Source: Pantanalinema sp. GBBB05 (GTDB lineage: Bacteria; Cyanobacteriota; Cyanobacteriia; Leptolyngbyales; Leptolyngbyaceae). From it: 41,474 nucleotides of DNA. The stretch's first letter is position 1, and every line of letters starts with the position of its first letter. The notes beneath the pieces are model-generated. The model did no database searches. It was given only the letters and a program-made list of their open reading frames with translations, and had not been told where the DNA came from. Position numbers and translations under genes: made by a program. The stretch is taken from assembly GCA_016743235.1 (NCBI GenBank), contig VRZD01000049.1, positions 1-41,474 on the forward strand, in the 5' to 3' direction. Positions 9,045 to 17,161 of the stretch are shown here, piece by piece.

Positions 9045-9404
9045 TTAAATGCCTAAACAACTCCGGAGCTTCTCGGTATCTGATAGATCACCGATCAATC
9101 GGTAATGGGGAAGGGGCCGTTCTTTCAGTAGTGTTGGAGTCGCAAATACCTGATCGGTTTCGAGCCGTTCGGGTTGCTGGTAAATGTCAATCACTTCCAG
9201 GTCATAGCATCCGGGCAAGTTTTCTTCACAGAGAGCGATCACGGTTTGGAGTGCCCGAACTGATTTTGGATCGTTCCCAGCAACATACAAGCGTAATTGG
9301 TAAAATTCCGGCTTTAGTCCTGGATCAATTTTTGCCTCTGGCTCAATGCTGTCGTAGGTTTGTTCCCAGTCATTTTGGGGTTCAGGGGAATGATTAGTCT
9401 GCAT
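9045..9404 (-). CDS. KaiB-like protein
   Basis: 119 residues, longer than classical KaiB (about 102-108) owing to a ~33-residue acidic N-terminal extension. The KaiB thioredoxin-like domain covers about 35-117 with YQLRLYVAGNDPKS, ALCEE, LEVIDIYQQPERLETDQVFATPTL and HYRLIGDLSD, all close to KaiB signatures. Fold-switched KaiB binds the CI ring of KaiC in the clock; a KaiB homologue next to a divergent KaiC probably regulates that partner. The gene follows the KaiC-like gene by 19 nt on the same strand. Because the KaiC partner is atypical and no kaiA is present, I treat it as an accessory, non-core KaiB. Confidence 0.85.
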   Translation of the reverse strand: MQTNHSPEPQNDWEQTYDSIEPEAKIDPGLKPEFYQLRLYVAGNDPKSVRALQTVIALCEENLPGCYDLEVIDIYQQPERLETDQVFATPTLLKERPLPHYRLIGDLSDTEKLRSCLGI

Positions 9405-9423
9405 CCGTCGTTATCTTCCTTCC

Positions 9424-11148
9424 CTAGTCTGCTTCAGCCTCGTGATCCGCTTGCCGAAGCTGGGCCCGATCGCGTTGGTCTTGCAATCGGATCTGCTCGC
9501 GTTTTTGCTCTTGGGCGATCGCCCGCTCAATCTCCTCCTGTTCCGCCTCAAATTCTGCTTGGAGTGCAACAATCTGGGCTTCCATTAAAACTCGTTTGCG
9601 TTTGAGTTCTCGTTGCTTGCGATCGAGCTCTTGTTGTTGGGCTAAAGCATTGGCCTTCTCTTGGGCTTCTTGGACAAGACGGGCGGTTCCAGTCAGTACC
9701 CCCTCTGTTCCTAAATAGACATCAAGCAGTTGAATGCCGTTTCTGGTTAATCGAAACTCCCGCACTTGATTGGAGTGATTCATCCCACGCGATTTCAGCA
9801 CGTAGATTAAACGATTGCGCTCCCCATTAGTTTCCTGATCACGCAATAACAGCCAGGTATCCGCTAAGGACGAAATTCCCACCTCGGTTTGCTCTAAAGC
9901 ACTACTGCCAGAGGTGAGATTGGTCAGAATGGTGCTAATTTGCTGAGTTTTGAAAAAGTCAATCAGGCGCATCATAAAGGCTTGCACCTGTAAGGATGTC
10001 CCAGCATAGTGCAGGTTAGAAATAGGATCGATAATCACGGTCTTGGGCTGAAAATCCCTCACAAGCTGATGGATTTTGACCAAATGCAGCTCTAATCCAT
10101 AAGCTGTTGGACGCAACGCTTGGAACTTGAGCCAGCCTTGTTGCACAGGGGTTGCCAAGTCAACCCCAATCGATCGCATATTTCGAATAATTTGATTGGC
10201 AGATTCTTCAAAAGCCAGGTAGAGGCAGCGCTCTCCTCGGTGACAGGTTGCACTCGCAATTAGCGCACAGAGGGAACTTTTACCCGTTCCAGCTGTCCCA
10301 GAAATCAGAATGCTGCTGCCTCGATAATACCCTTGTCCGCCCAGCATGCGGTCTAGCCGCGCAATCCCGGTAGAAATTTGTTCGCTAGAAGCCTGATAAT
10401 CCATACCAACGGAAGAAAGCGGTAATACCGAGATCCCATTCTCCTCAATCAGAAAAGGATATTCGTTACTGCCGTGACTAGATCCACGATACTTGAGAAT
10501 CCGCAGGCGACGAGTCGCGAGATCGTTGTAGGTCCGCTGGTCTAGCAGTATGACACAATCTGAAACAAATTCTTCAATCCCATGCCGGGTTGGGCTATTC
10601 TCTCCACTCTCAGCGGTGACGATCGCGGTCACCTTCCTTGCCTTAAGCCACAAAAATAGTCGCTGCAATTCAGAGCGCACGATCGCGGTATTGCTTACGC
10701 CACCAAATAGGACTTCTAAAGTATCTAGAACCACTCGCTTGGCTTGTACGGAGTCAATGGCATGACCTAACCGCACAAATAGTGCTTCTAAATCAAATTC
10801 GCCTGTTTCTCCGGTCTGGCTACGATCGATCTGAATGAAACGCAGAGCTAGTTGCTTCTCGGCAGTGAGGGTGTCTAAATCCCAACCGAAGGAGTAAACG
10901 TTTTCGGCTAACTCTTGTACCGACTCTTCAAAGGAAAGAAACACCCCTGGTTCCTGATACTGACTTGCTCCCCGTACCAGAAATTCCATTGCTAGCAGGG
11001 TCTTACCGCAGCCCGCTTTGCCACAAATTAAGGTTGGGCGACCCTGGGGTAAGCCACCGTTAGTAATTTCATCTAGTCCTTGAATCCCTGTTGGGCTTTT
11101 CGCAAGTGACCCTTTCCAAGTTTGGTTTATGATGCTCAATCCGGTCAT
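9424..11148 (-). CDS. KaiC-like dual RecA-domain ATPase with coiled-coil tail
   Basis: 574 residues with two RecA/KaiC domains. CI has Walker A GKAGCGKT (43-50) and FEES (73-76); CII has Walker A GTAGTGKS (284-291) and FEES (313-316), the paired glutamates being the KaiC catalytic signature. The CII segment T-E-V-G-I-S-S (421-427) lines up with the KaiC autophosphorylation region (T426, S431, T432 of Synechococcus KaiC), giving Thr421/Ser426/Ser427. Instead of the KaiC A-loop tail it ends in a ~85-residue, Glu/Gln/Arg/Lys-rich coiled coil (about 488-570). It is therefore likely an ATPase and autokinase of the KaiC3 or other accessory type, probably hexameric, working with the adjacent KaiB-like protein. 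Phosphorylation is inferred from alignment by eye. Confidence 0.88.
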   Translation of the reverse strand: MTGLSIINQTWKGSLAKSPTGIQGLDEITNGGLPQGRPTLICGKAGCGKTLLAMEFLVRGASQYQEPGVFLSFEESVQELAENVYSFGWDLDTLTAEKQLALRFIQIDRSQTGETGEFDLEALFVRLGHAIDSVQAKRVVLDTLEVLFGGVSNTAIVRSELQRLFLWLKARKVTAIVTAESGENSPTRHGIEEFVSDCVILLDQRTYNDLATRRLRILKYRGSSHGSNEYPFLIEENGISVLPLSSVGMDYQASSEQISTGIARLDRMLGGQGYYRGSSILISGTAGTGKSSLCALIASATCHRGERCLYLAFEESANQIIRNMRSIGVDLATPVQQGWLKFQALRPTAYGLELHLVKIHQLVRDFQPKTVIIDPISNLHYAGTSLQVQAFMMRLIDFFKTQQISTILTNLTSGSSALEQTEVGISSLADTWLLLRDQETNGERNRLIYVLKSRGMNHSNQVREFRLTRNGIQLLDVYLGTEGVLTGTARLVQEAQEKANALAQQQELDRKQRELKRKRVLMEAQIVALQAEFEAEQEEIERAIAQEQKREQIRLQDQRDRAQLRQADHEAEAD

Positions 11149-11464
11149 TACTGAAGTTTATCCACTCTTATCCACAATAACGGATTGATTCAAGGGCTGA
11201 AGGAGATGTGCTGGAAAACCTAGCAACTTGCATATTCGATCCTTAGCCAATACTTTCTCAAGCCCCTTTATGTTTCTTCGTCCTTTGATGATGCAACTCC
11301 CTTGTCTAGAACCCCACTCTACTTGTACTTATTGCCACAGCCAATATCGAGGATTTTAAGCTATGAGGGCAGATCCAGCATACTTCATCCCCCAATACCT
11401 GCCACAACAGCGATAATAATGAACAGGTAAGTAAGGCTTTCCAGCAGTTCCTTATCCGAGGTAA
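11149..11464. other. Divergent promoter region between kaiC-like and aldehyde dehydrogenase genes
   Basis: 316 bases separating divergently transcribed genes, so it should hold both promoters. Nothing else is supported. A 29-codon frame at 11270-11359 exists but has no ribosome site. Confidence 0.5.
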
Positions 11465-12856
11465 ATGATGACGGCTCAGTTAATCGCTCCTTCTATCCCC
11501 GATCGGGTCCAGCAACAACGGATTTTTTTTAACACTGGACAAACTAAGGCAGTAGAATTTCGCCTCGAGCAACTGAAACGGCTGAAGCAAGCGATCATCG
11601 ATCGCCAAGACGCAATTCTGCAAGCAGCACAAGCCGATTTGGGTAGACCCGCTTTTGAGGCTTACTTTGAAATTGCAACCCTGGCAGAGATTAATTTAGC
11701 GTTAAAACAGCTGAAGACTTGGGTAAAACCTCAGCGGGTGGCGACCACGATCGAACAGTTTCCTGCCTCTGCGTGGGTACAACCAGAACCATTAGGTGTT
11801 GTTCTGATTATTGGTCCCTGGAACTATCCCTTCCAACTGATGATGTCGCCCCTGATTGGTGCGATCGCAGCCGGAAACTGTGCTCTGTTAAAGCCATCTG
11901 AACATGCACCGCACACGGCGCAAGTCATCGCCGAGTTAATCCAAGCCACCTTTGATCCAAGTTATATTGCGGTTGTTGAAGGTGATGCGAGTGTGAGCCA
12001 ACAACTGCTAGCAGAAAAATTTGACCATATCTTTTTTACCGGAGGCACAAACATCGGCAGGATTGTTATGGCGGCAGCCGCCAAACATCTCACTCCTGTG
12101 ACATTAGAACTGGGTGGTAAGAGTCCTTGTATTGTTGACGCCGATGTTCGCCTGGACTACACAGCAAAACGCATTATTTGGGGCAAGTTAATCAACGCCG
12201 GGCAGACCTGTATTGCTCCTGATTACCTTCTGGTCGATCGCCGGATTAAATCGACCCTAATTGAACAGATGAAACAATGGATCGGGGTGTTTTACGGCGA
12301 CGATCCAGCTAGCAGCCCTGACTATGGTCGGATCATTAATGCTCATCACTTCGATCGCCTCACTAGTTTCCTGAAAGATCAAACACCGATTGTGGGTGGA
12401 CAATTTGATCCCGCAACTCGCTATATTGCCCCAACCATTCTAGACAACGTCACTTGGGATGATGCAATCATGCAGGAAGAAATCTTTGGTCCTATTCTGC
12501 CTGTCCTGACCTACGATGACCTCAATACTGCGATCGCTCAAATTAACTCACGCCCTAAACCACTTGCTCTTTATCTCTTCTCAACCAATGAGCAAACCCA
12601 AAAGCACGTCTTGCAGTCTACCTCATCCGGTGGGGTATGTCTGAATGACACCGTGATGCAAGTTGGGGTGTTGGGACTACCCTTTGGTGGCGTAGGTGAA
12701 AGTGGAATGGGTAGCTATCATGGCAAAGCGAGTTTTGATGTGTTCTCGCATCCAAAAAGTGTCTTAAAGCGATCGCTCTGGTTTGATCTAGGTTGGCGCT
12801 ATGCTCCCTACAAGCCAGAAAGACTCAAACAAATTAAACGGATTGTAACAGGCTAG
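11465..12856 (+). CDS. NAD(P)-dependent aldehyde dehydrogenase (ALDH3-like, fatty-aldehyde type)
   Basis: 463 residues, typical for the class-3 aldehyde dehydrogenases that lack the N-terminal oligomerisation extension. It shows the cofactor and catalytic blocks GPWNYPFQLMMSPLIGA, FFTGGTNIG, LELGGKSP (Glu215 as general base), NAGQTCIAPDY (Cys249 as nucleophile), QEEIFGPILPVLTYDD and LPFGGVGESGMGSYHGK. The C-terminus (LWFDLGWRYAPY) resembles cyanobacterial long-chain aldehyde dehydrogenases that oxidise fatty aldehydes to fatty acids. A GAGG ribosome site lies before ATGATG; either ATG can serve. It is monocistronic, divergent from the kaiC-like gene and convergent with the barrel gene, with a hairpin between the convergent ends. 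Confidence 0.92.
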   Translation: MMTAQLIAPSIPDRVQQQRIFFNTGQTKAVEFRLEQLKRLKQAIIDRQDAILQAAQADLGRPAFEAYFEIATLAEINLALKQLKTWVKPQRVATTIEQFPASAWVQPEPLGVVLIIGPWNYPFQLMMSPLIGAIAAGNCALLKPSEHAPHTAQVIAELIQATFDPSYIAVVEGDASVSQQLLAEKFDHIFFTGGTNIGRIVMAAAAKHLTPVTLELGGKSPCIVDADVRLDYTAKRIIWGKLINAGQTCIAPDYLLVDRRIKSTLIEQMKQWIGVFYGDDPASSPDYGRIINAHHFDRLTSFLKDQTPIVGGQFDPATRYIAPTILDNVTWDDAIMQEEIFGPILPVLTYDDLNTAIAQINSRPKPLALYLFSTNEQTQKHVLQSTSSGGVCLNDTVMQVGVLGLPFGGVGESGMGSYHGKASFDVFSHPKSVLKRSLWFDLGWRYAPYKPERLKQIKRIVTG

Positions 12857-12867
12857 GATTCATTTCG

Positions 12868-12892
12868 TCCGGAGGGTTCTGCCCCCTTCGGA
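12868..12892. terminator. Putative shared terminator hairpin between convergent genes
   Basis: TCCGGAGGG (12868-12876) pairs with CCCTTCGGA (12884-12892) over nine positions including one G-U, around a 7-base loop. It lies 12 nt after the aldehyde dehydrogenase stop and about 60 nt from the end of the opposing gene. No long U tract follows on either strand, so termination is plausible but not proven. Confidence 0.55.
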
Positions 12893-12951
12893 CATCATAT
12901 TCGCTGGTTATAACAAAAACCTTGCTGCAAAGTCTGAATACTTTTAGCAGA

Positions 12952-15405
12952 TCAATTATTTGTATTTAGACTGAAAGGCTGAGCAGGAGCACCAAAGCGA
13001 AACAGCACTAAGAATACGTTATTTTGTCCGGATAAGGGACGATCAAATTGATCCACTCCCAGCGAATAGCTTTCTCGGTTCCAACTTAAGCTGATTGTCG
13101 GACTGTTATAACCATCTCCAAAACGGTATTGAGCCAACACCCCATAGGTATTGCTGACTCTTCCAGGTGACCAAAAAGCACTTAAGCGCCCCCGCTGTCC
13201 TAATTGAATACCAATATCAGCGGTTAATAGACTATCTAGGGAGTGAGGCAATACTTGAAGAAACTTAGTCACACCAAGCGAAATAGGACCCCAGTTAGCT
13301 CTTGCCCCAATGGTGACAAAATTGACAGGCGAAATTCCTAGTTGGGTTTCATCCCGACCAAAGGCATAGTTAAAGGCAGAGGATAGAATTAAATTTGAAT
13401 TAGAGCTAATAGGGAAATTTTTACTAACAGCTCCACTAATATGGCTGTAATAGTCTTGGTCAGAGCGATTGTAGAGAACTCCCTCTAAATTAAAGGTCCA
13501 AGTTTTAAGAAATTTAGTATAGTCTGCACCAATATAGAATTTTGGTGAATTGGCTGCAATCACTCCACCATAGTAACGAAAAATAGCATCAGAACTTGTG
13601 ATATTTCCAGACAAACTAAGATGAGGATAATATTTAGTTATTTCAGTAATCTTAGTTTCAGTAACAAAGTTAACATCTCGGTTGAAAAACGTAATGTAAA
13701 TCTGTGTGTAAAAGTTAGCGAGTTCAGCTGAAGAAAATGTTTGATTATTGACTGTAGAAGAAAATGCATTGTTGGATCCTCGCCCCCCTTCGCCACCAGC
13801 GGTAACTAGAACCCGCTCTTTACTTGTAGGTTGATAAAGCAAATCCTCGCGTTGAGAGAATGTAGTAACAGGGGATAAACCTAACCAAACACTGTTAAAA
13901 CTAGCACTAGGCAGAATCAGTTGCTGATCCTGTTGATGAGGATGAACGGCACTACCCAAGCCTGCCTGATAAATTGTGAAACTATTTCCTGGAAGTCGAA
14001 CATTATTTGCAGCTAAAAATAGATTTTTGTTGATGTTAGTACTGGCAGCTTCTAATGTTCCTTCAAGATTAGGCTCAACATCAGGTAAGACCTCAGCAGC
14101 TAGTTGTACAGCAAGATTAACACCTTGATTTTGATCATTGGGAATTAGGGGAAACCCACGAATCGTTCGACCTAATACAGCTCGGTTATGATTCGCCTTA
14201 ATAATTTGCCGAATCCGCGAAATAGTTGTCACTGGTGTAGTTTCAATCGACTCATGCCGGATAACAGAAGTTTCATCAGTTTGAGCATTTCCTGGCAGAG
14301 CCCCAATATTAGGAAAATAGAGATCAACGCCTACTTGCTTACCATGCCCACCCAGCTGAAAGCCAGGTTGCGACAGAATAGATAGTGTTTCTGGAGAAAC
14401 AGCTTCTCCTACTGTTCCAGGTTGAAAAATTCGAGTCGGAAACAAGAACTTGGGATCAAGGCTAGTTTTATCTGTGATTAAGCTAGGTGATAAGCTACAA
14501 AGTTGGGCAGTATCATTAATCCCAGAACAAGGTCCTAAAAATGTTAATTGTAGTTCTATGCCCTGAAGCGTTTGAGGTACTTTCCTTAAAATCGTCAGTT
14601 CTCGCTGTGTTCTTACAGTTTGTACCTGAAGATATGTGCCAGTTTGCTCAGAAGCAAAAACATTATTACGAGATAGACTTTGTGTAATTCTACCATCCAA
14701 TTTGTAAATCCCATTTACATTTAGATTAGAACTAATACTACTACCAAAGTTATACGCAGTTGCTATTTCCCATTGCGTTAAATGACTGAGCATTGAGCCA
14801 TTTAATCTAACACCAGTAATAAATGGATTAACTTTTTGATCAGGAATGACTCTTGGTGGTTTTTTATAGCTAGATGACAAGCCTTCAGAGGCTAGATCAC
14901 TTGTTTTAATTGCCTCTAGTAAACTAGAGGTAGCTGTAATAGGATTAGAAATAGGACTGCTTTGTCCTATCTGAGTAAATCGCGATCGATTCAGTTGAGA
15001 ACTCACTTCTAGCCCTAATTGAGATGCCGCAGAGGTACTAGTTATAGGAATGAATTCGTGCTCTACTGGTGTAAATTCTGGTGCACTAAACTCTGGCTGC
15101 TGCGGCAAATCTGTAGGTGTATCCGCAATCCCTGGAACCGGAGTAAGATCTAACAGCTCCCCATCTACTATAGCTTCTGACTCTGCAATAGACAGTTGGG
15201 TTTGGGTGTAAGTTTGCAGGGAAAAGACTGGGGATATAAAATGCTCTTCCAGGACTAAATTAGTAGATCTTTCTATCGGCTGATCTGCAAGCAGGAGCGA
15301 TCGTTCTGGAGGGCGATCATCTTGTCGAATCTCTTGCAAAACTGGTTGAGATAGATAGTGTAAATCGCTTGGAATAAAAGACAACACAGGACGGCTTTCT
15401 CCCAT
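12952..15405 (-). CDS. Large predicted outer-membrane beta-barrel protein, unknown function
   Basis: With the ATG at 15405 it is 817 residues. A TTG at 15477 would add 24 residues, but that stretch contains a terminator-like hairpin, so I prefer 15405. The N-terminal ~180 residues are Pro/Ser/Thr-rich and look disordered. The middle is mixed and contains a Gly-rich TAGGEGGRGSNN segment. The last ~330 residues alternate polar and hydrophobic residues in strand-like runs (LSLSGNIT, FYIGADYTKF, WTFNLEGVLYN, ISLGVTKFLQV, GVLAQYRFGDG, ISLSWNRESYSLGVDQF) and close with FLVLFRFGAPAQPFSLNTNN, as in outer-membrane barrels, though with a tail after the terminal aromatic strand. No signal peptide is visible at either start, which is odd for such a protein. 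It lies downstream of two secreted paralogues. Not assigned to a named family. Confidence 0.65.
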   Translation of the reverse strand: MGESRPVLSFIPSDLHYLSQPVLQEIRQDDRPPERSLLLADQPIERSTNLVLEEHFISPVFSLQTYTQTQLSIAESEAIVDGELLDLTPVPGIADTPTDLPQQPEFSAPEFTPVEHEFIPITSTSAASQLGLEVSSQLNRSRFTQIGQSSPISNPITATSSLLEAIKTSDLASEGLSSSYKKPPRVIPDQKVNPFITGVRLNGSMLSHLTQWEIATAYNFGSSISSNLNVNGIYKLDGRITQSLSRNNVFASEQTGTYLQVQTVRTQRELTILRKVPQTLQGIELQLTFLGPCSGINDTAQLCSLSPSLITDKTSLDPKFLFPTRIFQPGTVGEAVSPETLSILSQPGFQLGGHGKQVGVDLYFPNIGALPGNAQTDETSVIRHESIETTPVTTISRIRQIIKANHNRAVLGRTIRGFPLIPNDQNQGVNLAVQLAAEVLPDVEPNLEGTLEAASTNINKNLFLAANNVRLPGNSFTIYQAGLGSAVHPHQQDQQLILPSASFNSVWLGLSPVTTFSQREDLLYQPTSKERVLVTAGGEGGRGSNNAFSSTVNNQTFSSAELANFYTQIYITFFNRDVNFVTETKITEITKYYPHLSLSGNITSSDAIFRYYGGVIAANSPKFYIGADYTKFLKTWTFNLEGVLYNRSDQDYYSHISGAVSKNFPISSNSNLILSSAFNYAFGRDETQLGISPVNFVTIGARANWGPISLGVTKFLQVLPHSLDSLLTADIGIQLGQRGRLSAFWSPGRVSNTYGVLAQYRFGDGYNSPTISLSWNRESYSLGVDQFDRPLSGQNNVFLVLFRFGAPAQPFSLNTNN

Positions 15406-15438
15406 TATTGGGTGAGTGATGTCCCTAAACAAAAGTAA

Positions 15439-15460
15439 GGGCAGATCTACAGGTCTGCCC
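15439..15460 (-). terminator. Terminator-like hairpin after the second secreted-protein gene
   Basis: On the minus strand GGGCAGA-(8 nt)-TCTGCCC is followed by a T-rich run TTACTTTTGTTT. It starts 24 nt after the stop at 15484. It argues that transcription is at least attenuated between the small secreted gene and the barrel gene, and that the barrel gene starts after it. Confidence 0.6.
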
Positions 15461-15483
15461 CAACGGAAATCAGTCAAAACACG

Positions 15484-15894
15484 TTAGTTAGAACCTGCTG
15501 CGTTTAGTGTGCCCGCATCAGCATCCATTTGAACTACCGTCGCATCCAAACTATTTGCCTGGCTTGTGGAAGTGGGGTTAGCCGTGGTCATACCGCTAAC
15601 AATTCCAGACGTGACTGTCATATTGGTTGTACCACTGGTTCCAGAAGAGTAGGCTGCATTGGTAGAAGTAGCACCATCATTATAAGACCCTGCTGCTGCG
15701 CCATTACTTCCTACAGAGGCTGAAACAGCTGCTCCCCGAACTTGACCACCAGTAATTGTAAAGGCTGCAGAACCAGCCGCACCAGCTTCTCCTGCAAATG
15801 CTGGACACATACTACTAAATAAGCCTAGCCCAAATGCAGTTCCTGCTACCAGCCCTGAAACAACTAAAGCACGATGAAAAGGAAACTTAGACAT
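15484..15894 (-). CDS. Small secreted Ala/Gly/Ser/Thr-rich protein, copy 2
   Basis: 136 residues. A strong ribosome site (GAGGAG) precedes the ATG. A classic signal peptide has basic residues, a hydrophobic core VVSGLVAGTAFGLGLF and a PAFA cleavage site, giving a mature start of GEAGAAGSAAFTITG at residue 35. The mature ~100 residues are low in charge and rich in Ala, Gly, Ser, Thr and Asn, with NAAYSSGTSGTTN and a Met-containing VTSGIVSGMTT stretch. It is paralogous to the neighbouring protein at 15969-16391: both share the GEAGAAGSAAFTI start, Q-V-x-GAAVSA, NGA-A-SYN and TNAAYS blocks. Composition suggests a surface fibre or biofilm-type protein, but I recognise no named family. Confidence 0.75.
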   Translation of the reverse strand: MSKFPFHRALVVSGLVAGTAFGLGLFSSMCPAFAGEAGAAGSAAFTITGGQVRGAAVSASVGSNGAAAGSYNDGATSTNAAYSSGTSGTTNMTVTSGIVSGMTTANPTSTSQANSLDATVVQMDADAGTLNAAGSN

Positions 15895-15968
15895 GGAATA
15901 TATCTCCTCATTAAGTGAAACGTGAAGTGATAACTAACTAATTCAGGTTGAGAAAAGCCATTGAAAAA

Positions 15969-16391
15969 TTAGGGACCTGTTCCAGCAATATCAACAGTAC
16001 CCGCAGGAGCATCAGTTTTTACTGCATTCGGGCTCAATTTATTTGCTTGAGCAACTGTTGGTGCAGCATCCGCAGCATCACCAATAGAGTTAACAACACC
16101 GCTACTCATGCCAACACTTAGGGCACCACCAGAGCCCATTGAGTAAGCCGCATTAGTGGTACCAGAATTGTAAGAAGCGGCAGTTGCACCATTTTTACCA
16201 ACAGCCGCAGAGACAGCTGCACCTGTCACTTGACCAGTTGCATCAATTGTGAAAGCAGCAGAACCAGCTGCACCGGCTTCGCCCGCTGAAGCTGGGCGAA
16301 CATTACCTAGTAGACCCACCATAACAGCAGCAGCAGTGCTTGCAGTTAGACCAGAAATGATGATTGTGCGACGAAGTGGTTGAAGTACCAT
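15969..16391 (-). CDS. Small secreted Ala/Gly/Ser/Thr-rich protein, copy 1
   Basis: 140 residues from the ATG at 16391, chosen because AAGGA lies 8-9 nt upstream and the signal peptide then begins properly (MVLQPLRRTIIISGL). An ATG at 16430 would add 13 residues without a ribosome site. Cleavage is expected after PASA (residue 36), leaving GEAGAAGSAAFTIDATGQV. The mature protein is Ala/Gly/Ser-rich and nearly free of aromatic residues apart from two Tyr in SYNSGTTNAAYS, with a Gly/Met segment GGALSVGMSSGVVN. It is the first gene of the set; the paralogue starts 74 nt downstream. Duplicated secreted proteins next to a barrel gene recall curli- or Fap-like pairings of subunit and nucleator with an export pore, but this is analogy only. 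Confidence 0.75.
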   Translation of the reverse strand: MVLQPLRRTIIISGLTASTAAAVMVGLLGNVRPASAGEAGAAGSAAFTIDATGQVTGAAVSAAVGKNGATAASYNSGTTNAAYSMGSGGALSVGMSSGVVNSIGDAADAAPTVAQANKLSPNAVKTDAPAGTVDIAGTGP

Positions 16392-16793
16392 GATCAATTT
16401 CCTTTTAAATTTAGGAGATGAGTATTGCAATCAGAATCTGGATATCAGCCCAAGTACAATCAGTAGAACTTGATGCTGTTCCAAGTCAGTCATTGCTTCA
16501 CTAGAATGACTGTTATCAGCTAGATTTACTCAGCGCTAGATCTATATTCATGGCTGTTTGAAAACAGGGGAATGACAAGCACTTGAGTAAACCTTTCACA
16601 TTTGGCATCAAAATAAGATGAAGAAAATGAAGTGAAAATCGCTTTGCAAAGCTATTCAAATCATCTCAACTCGTTAGATGCTATCCCTTAATGAATCCCT
16701 AGCAAGGTATTTTGTTACTACTTGGATTGACTTTGTAGTTCCTGCTCGAAATCCATAGATACAATCTACCTGTTACTTAATTGGGCTACCATC

Positions 16794-16827
16794 GGGAAAA
16801 ACCTGAGTTTTAGGGTCAGGTTTTCCC
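16794..16827. repeat. Near-perfect inverted repeat (hairpin)
   Basis: GGGAAAAACCTGA pairs with TCAGGTTTTCCC around a 9-base loop (GTTTTAGGG), with a single bulged A. There is no U tract on either side, so it is not a canonical terminator. It could be a regulatory hairpin or a remnant of a small mobile repeat. Confidence 0.7.
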
Positions 16828-16951
16828 TGACTCTGATTAAGCACTGTTACTCTGTCCTGATCAAACAAGTTCAACAGCTTGTGGGCATGGTTAAATTTGT
16901 ACTGTTATTTGTTACAACAGTACCTGTTGAGCGCTAGATAAGCGGTATTAA

Positions 16952-17086
16952 ATGACGAGATCGCTATTACCCATGGCTCCCCGAGCCGGAGCATTACGAG
17001 GATTGATAGCGCAGAGACACGAAGCCGACTGGCAATGGTTTGCGATCGCATTACTGAAGGGAATCGGTTACTTCACCCTAGGATGA
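16952..17086 (+). CDS. Possible small ORF, 44 codons
   Basis: An ATG-started frame ending at TGA 17084-17086. It reads MTRSLLPMAPRAGALRG, then a segment with ADWQWFAIALLKGIGYFTLG. It contains a HIP1 site and looks more GC-rich than its AT-rich surroundings. There is no clear ribosome site. It could be a real small protein or the tail of a decayed gene; not recognised. Confidence 0.2.
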   Translation: MTRSLLPMAPRAGALRGLIAQRHEADWQWFAIALLKGIGYFTLG

Positions 17087-17161
17087 TTTCTCTTCCGGCA
17101 GGCTGAACGAGGCACCAAATATCATGGTAAGTTGAGTGGTTAATAAGTCAACTAATAGTCA

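Larger units (their letters stand above)
16392..17161. other. Long intergenic region upstream of the secreted-protein genes
   Basis: About 770 bases. The right-hand end borders the Rieske gene stop, the left-hand end is the leader and promoter of the first secreted-protein gene. It contains the hairpin at 16794-16827 and a 44-codon frame at 16952-17086; otherwise I see no gene. Confidence 0.5.

Noticed and set aside
9424..11148. Core circadian clock kaiC
   Set aside because: The A-loop tail is replaced by a coiled coil, kaiA is absent, and the gene order is kaiC then kaiB, so an accessory KaiC is more likely.
11270..11359. 29-codon frame with several Cys (CLEPHSTCTYC)
   Set aside because: Too short, no ribosome site, and placed in a divergent promoter region; likely chance.
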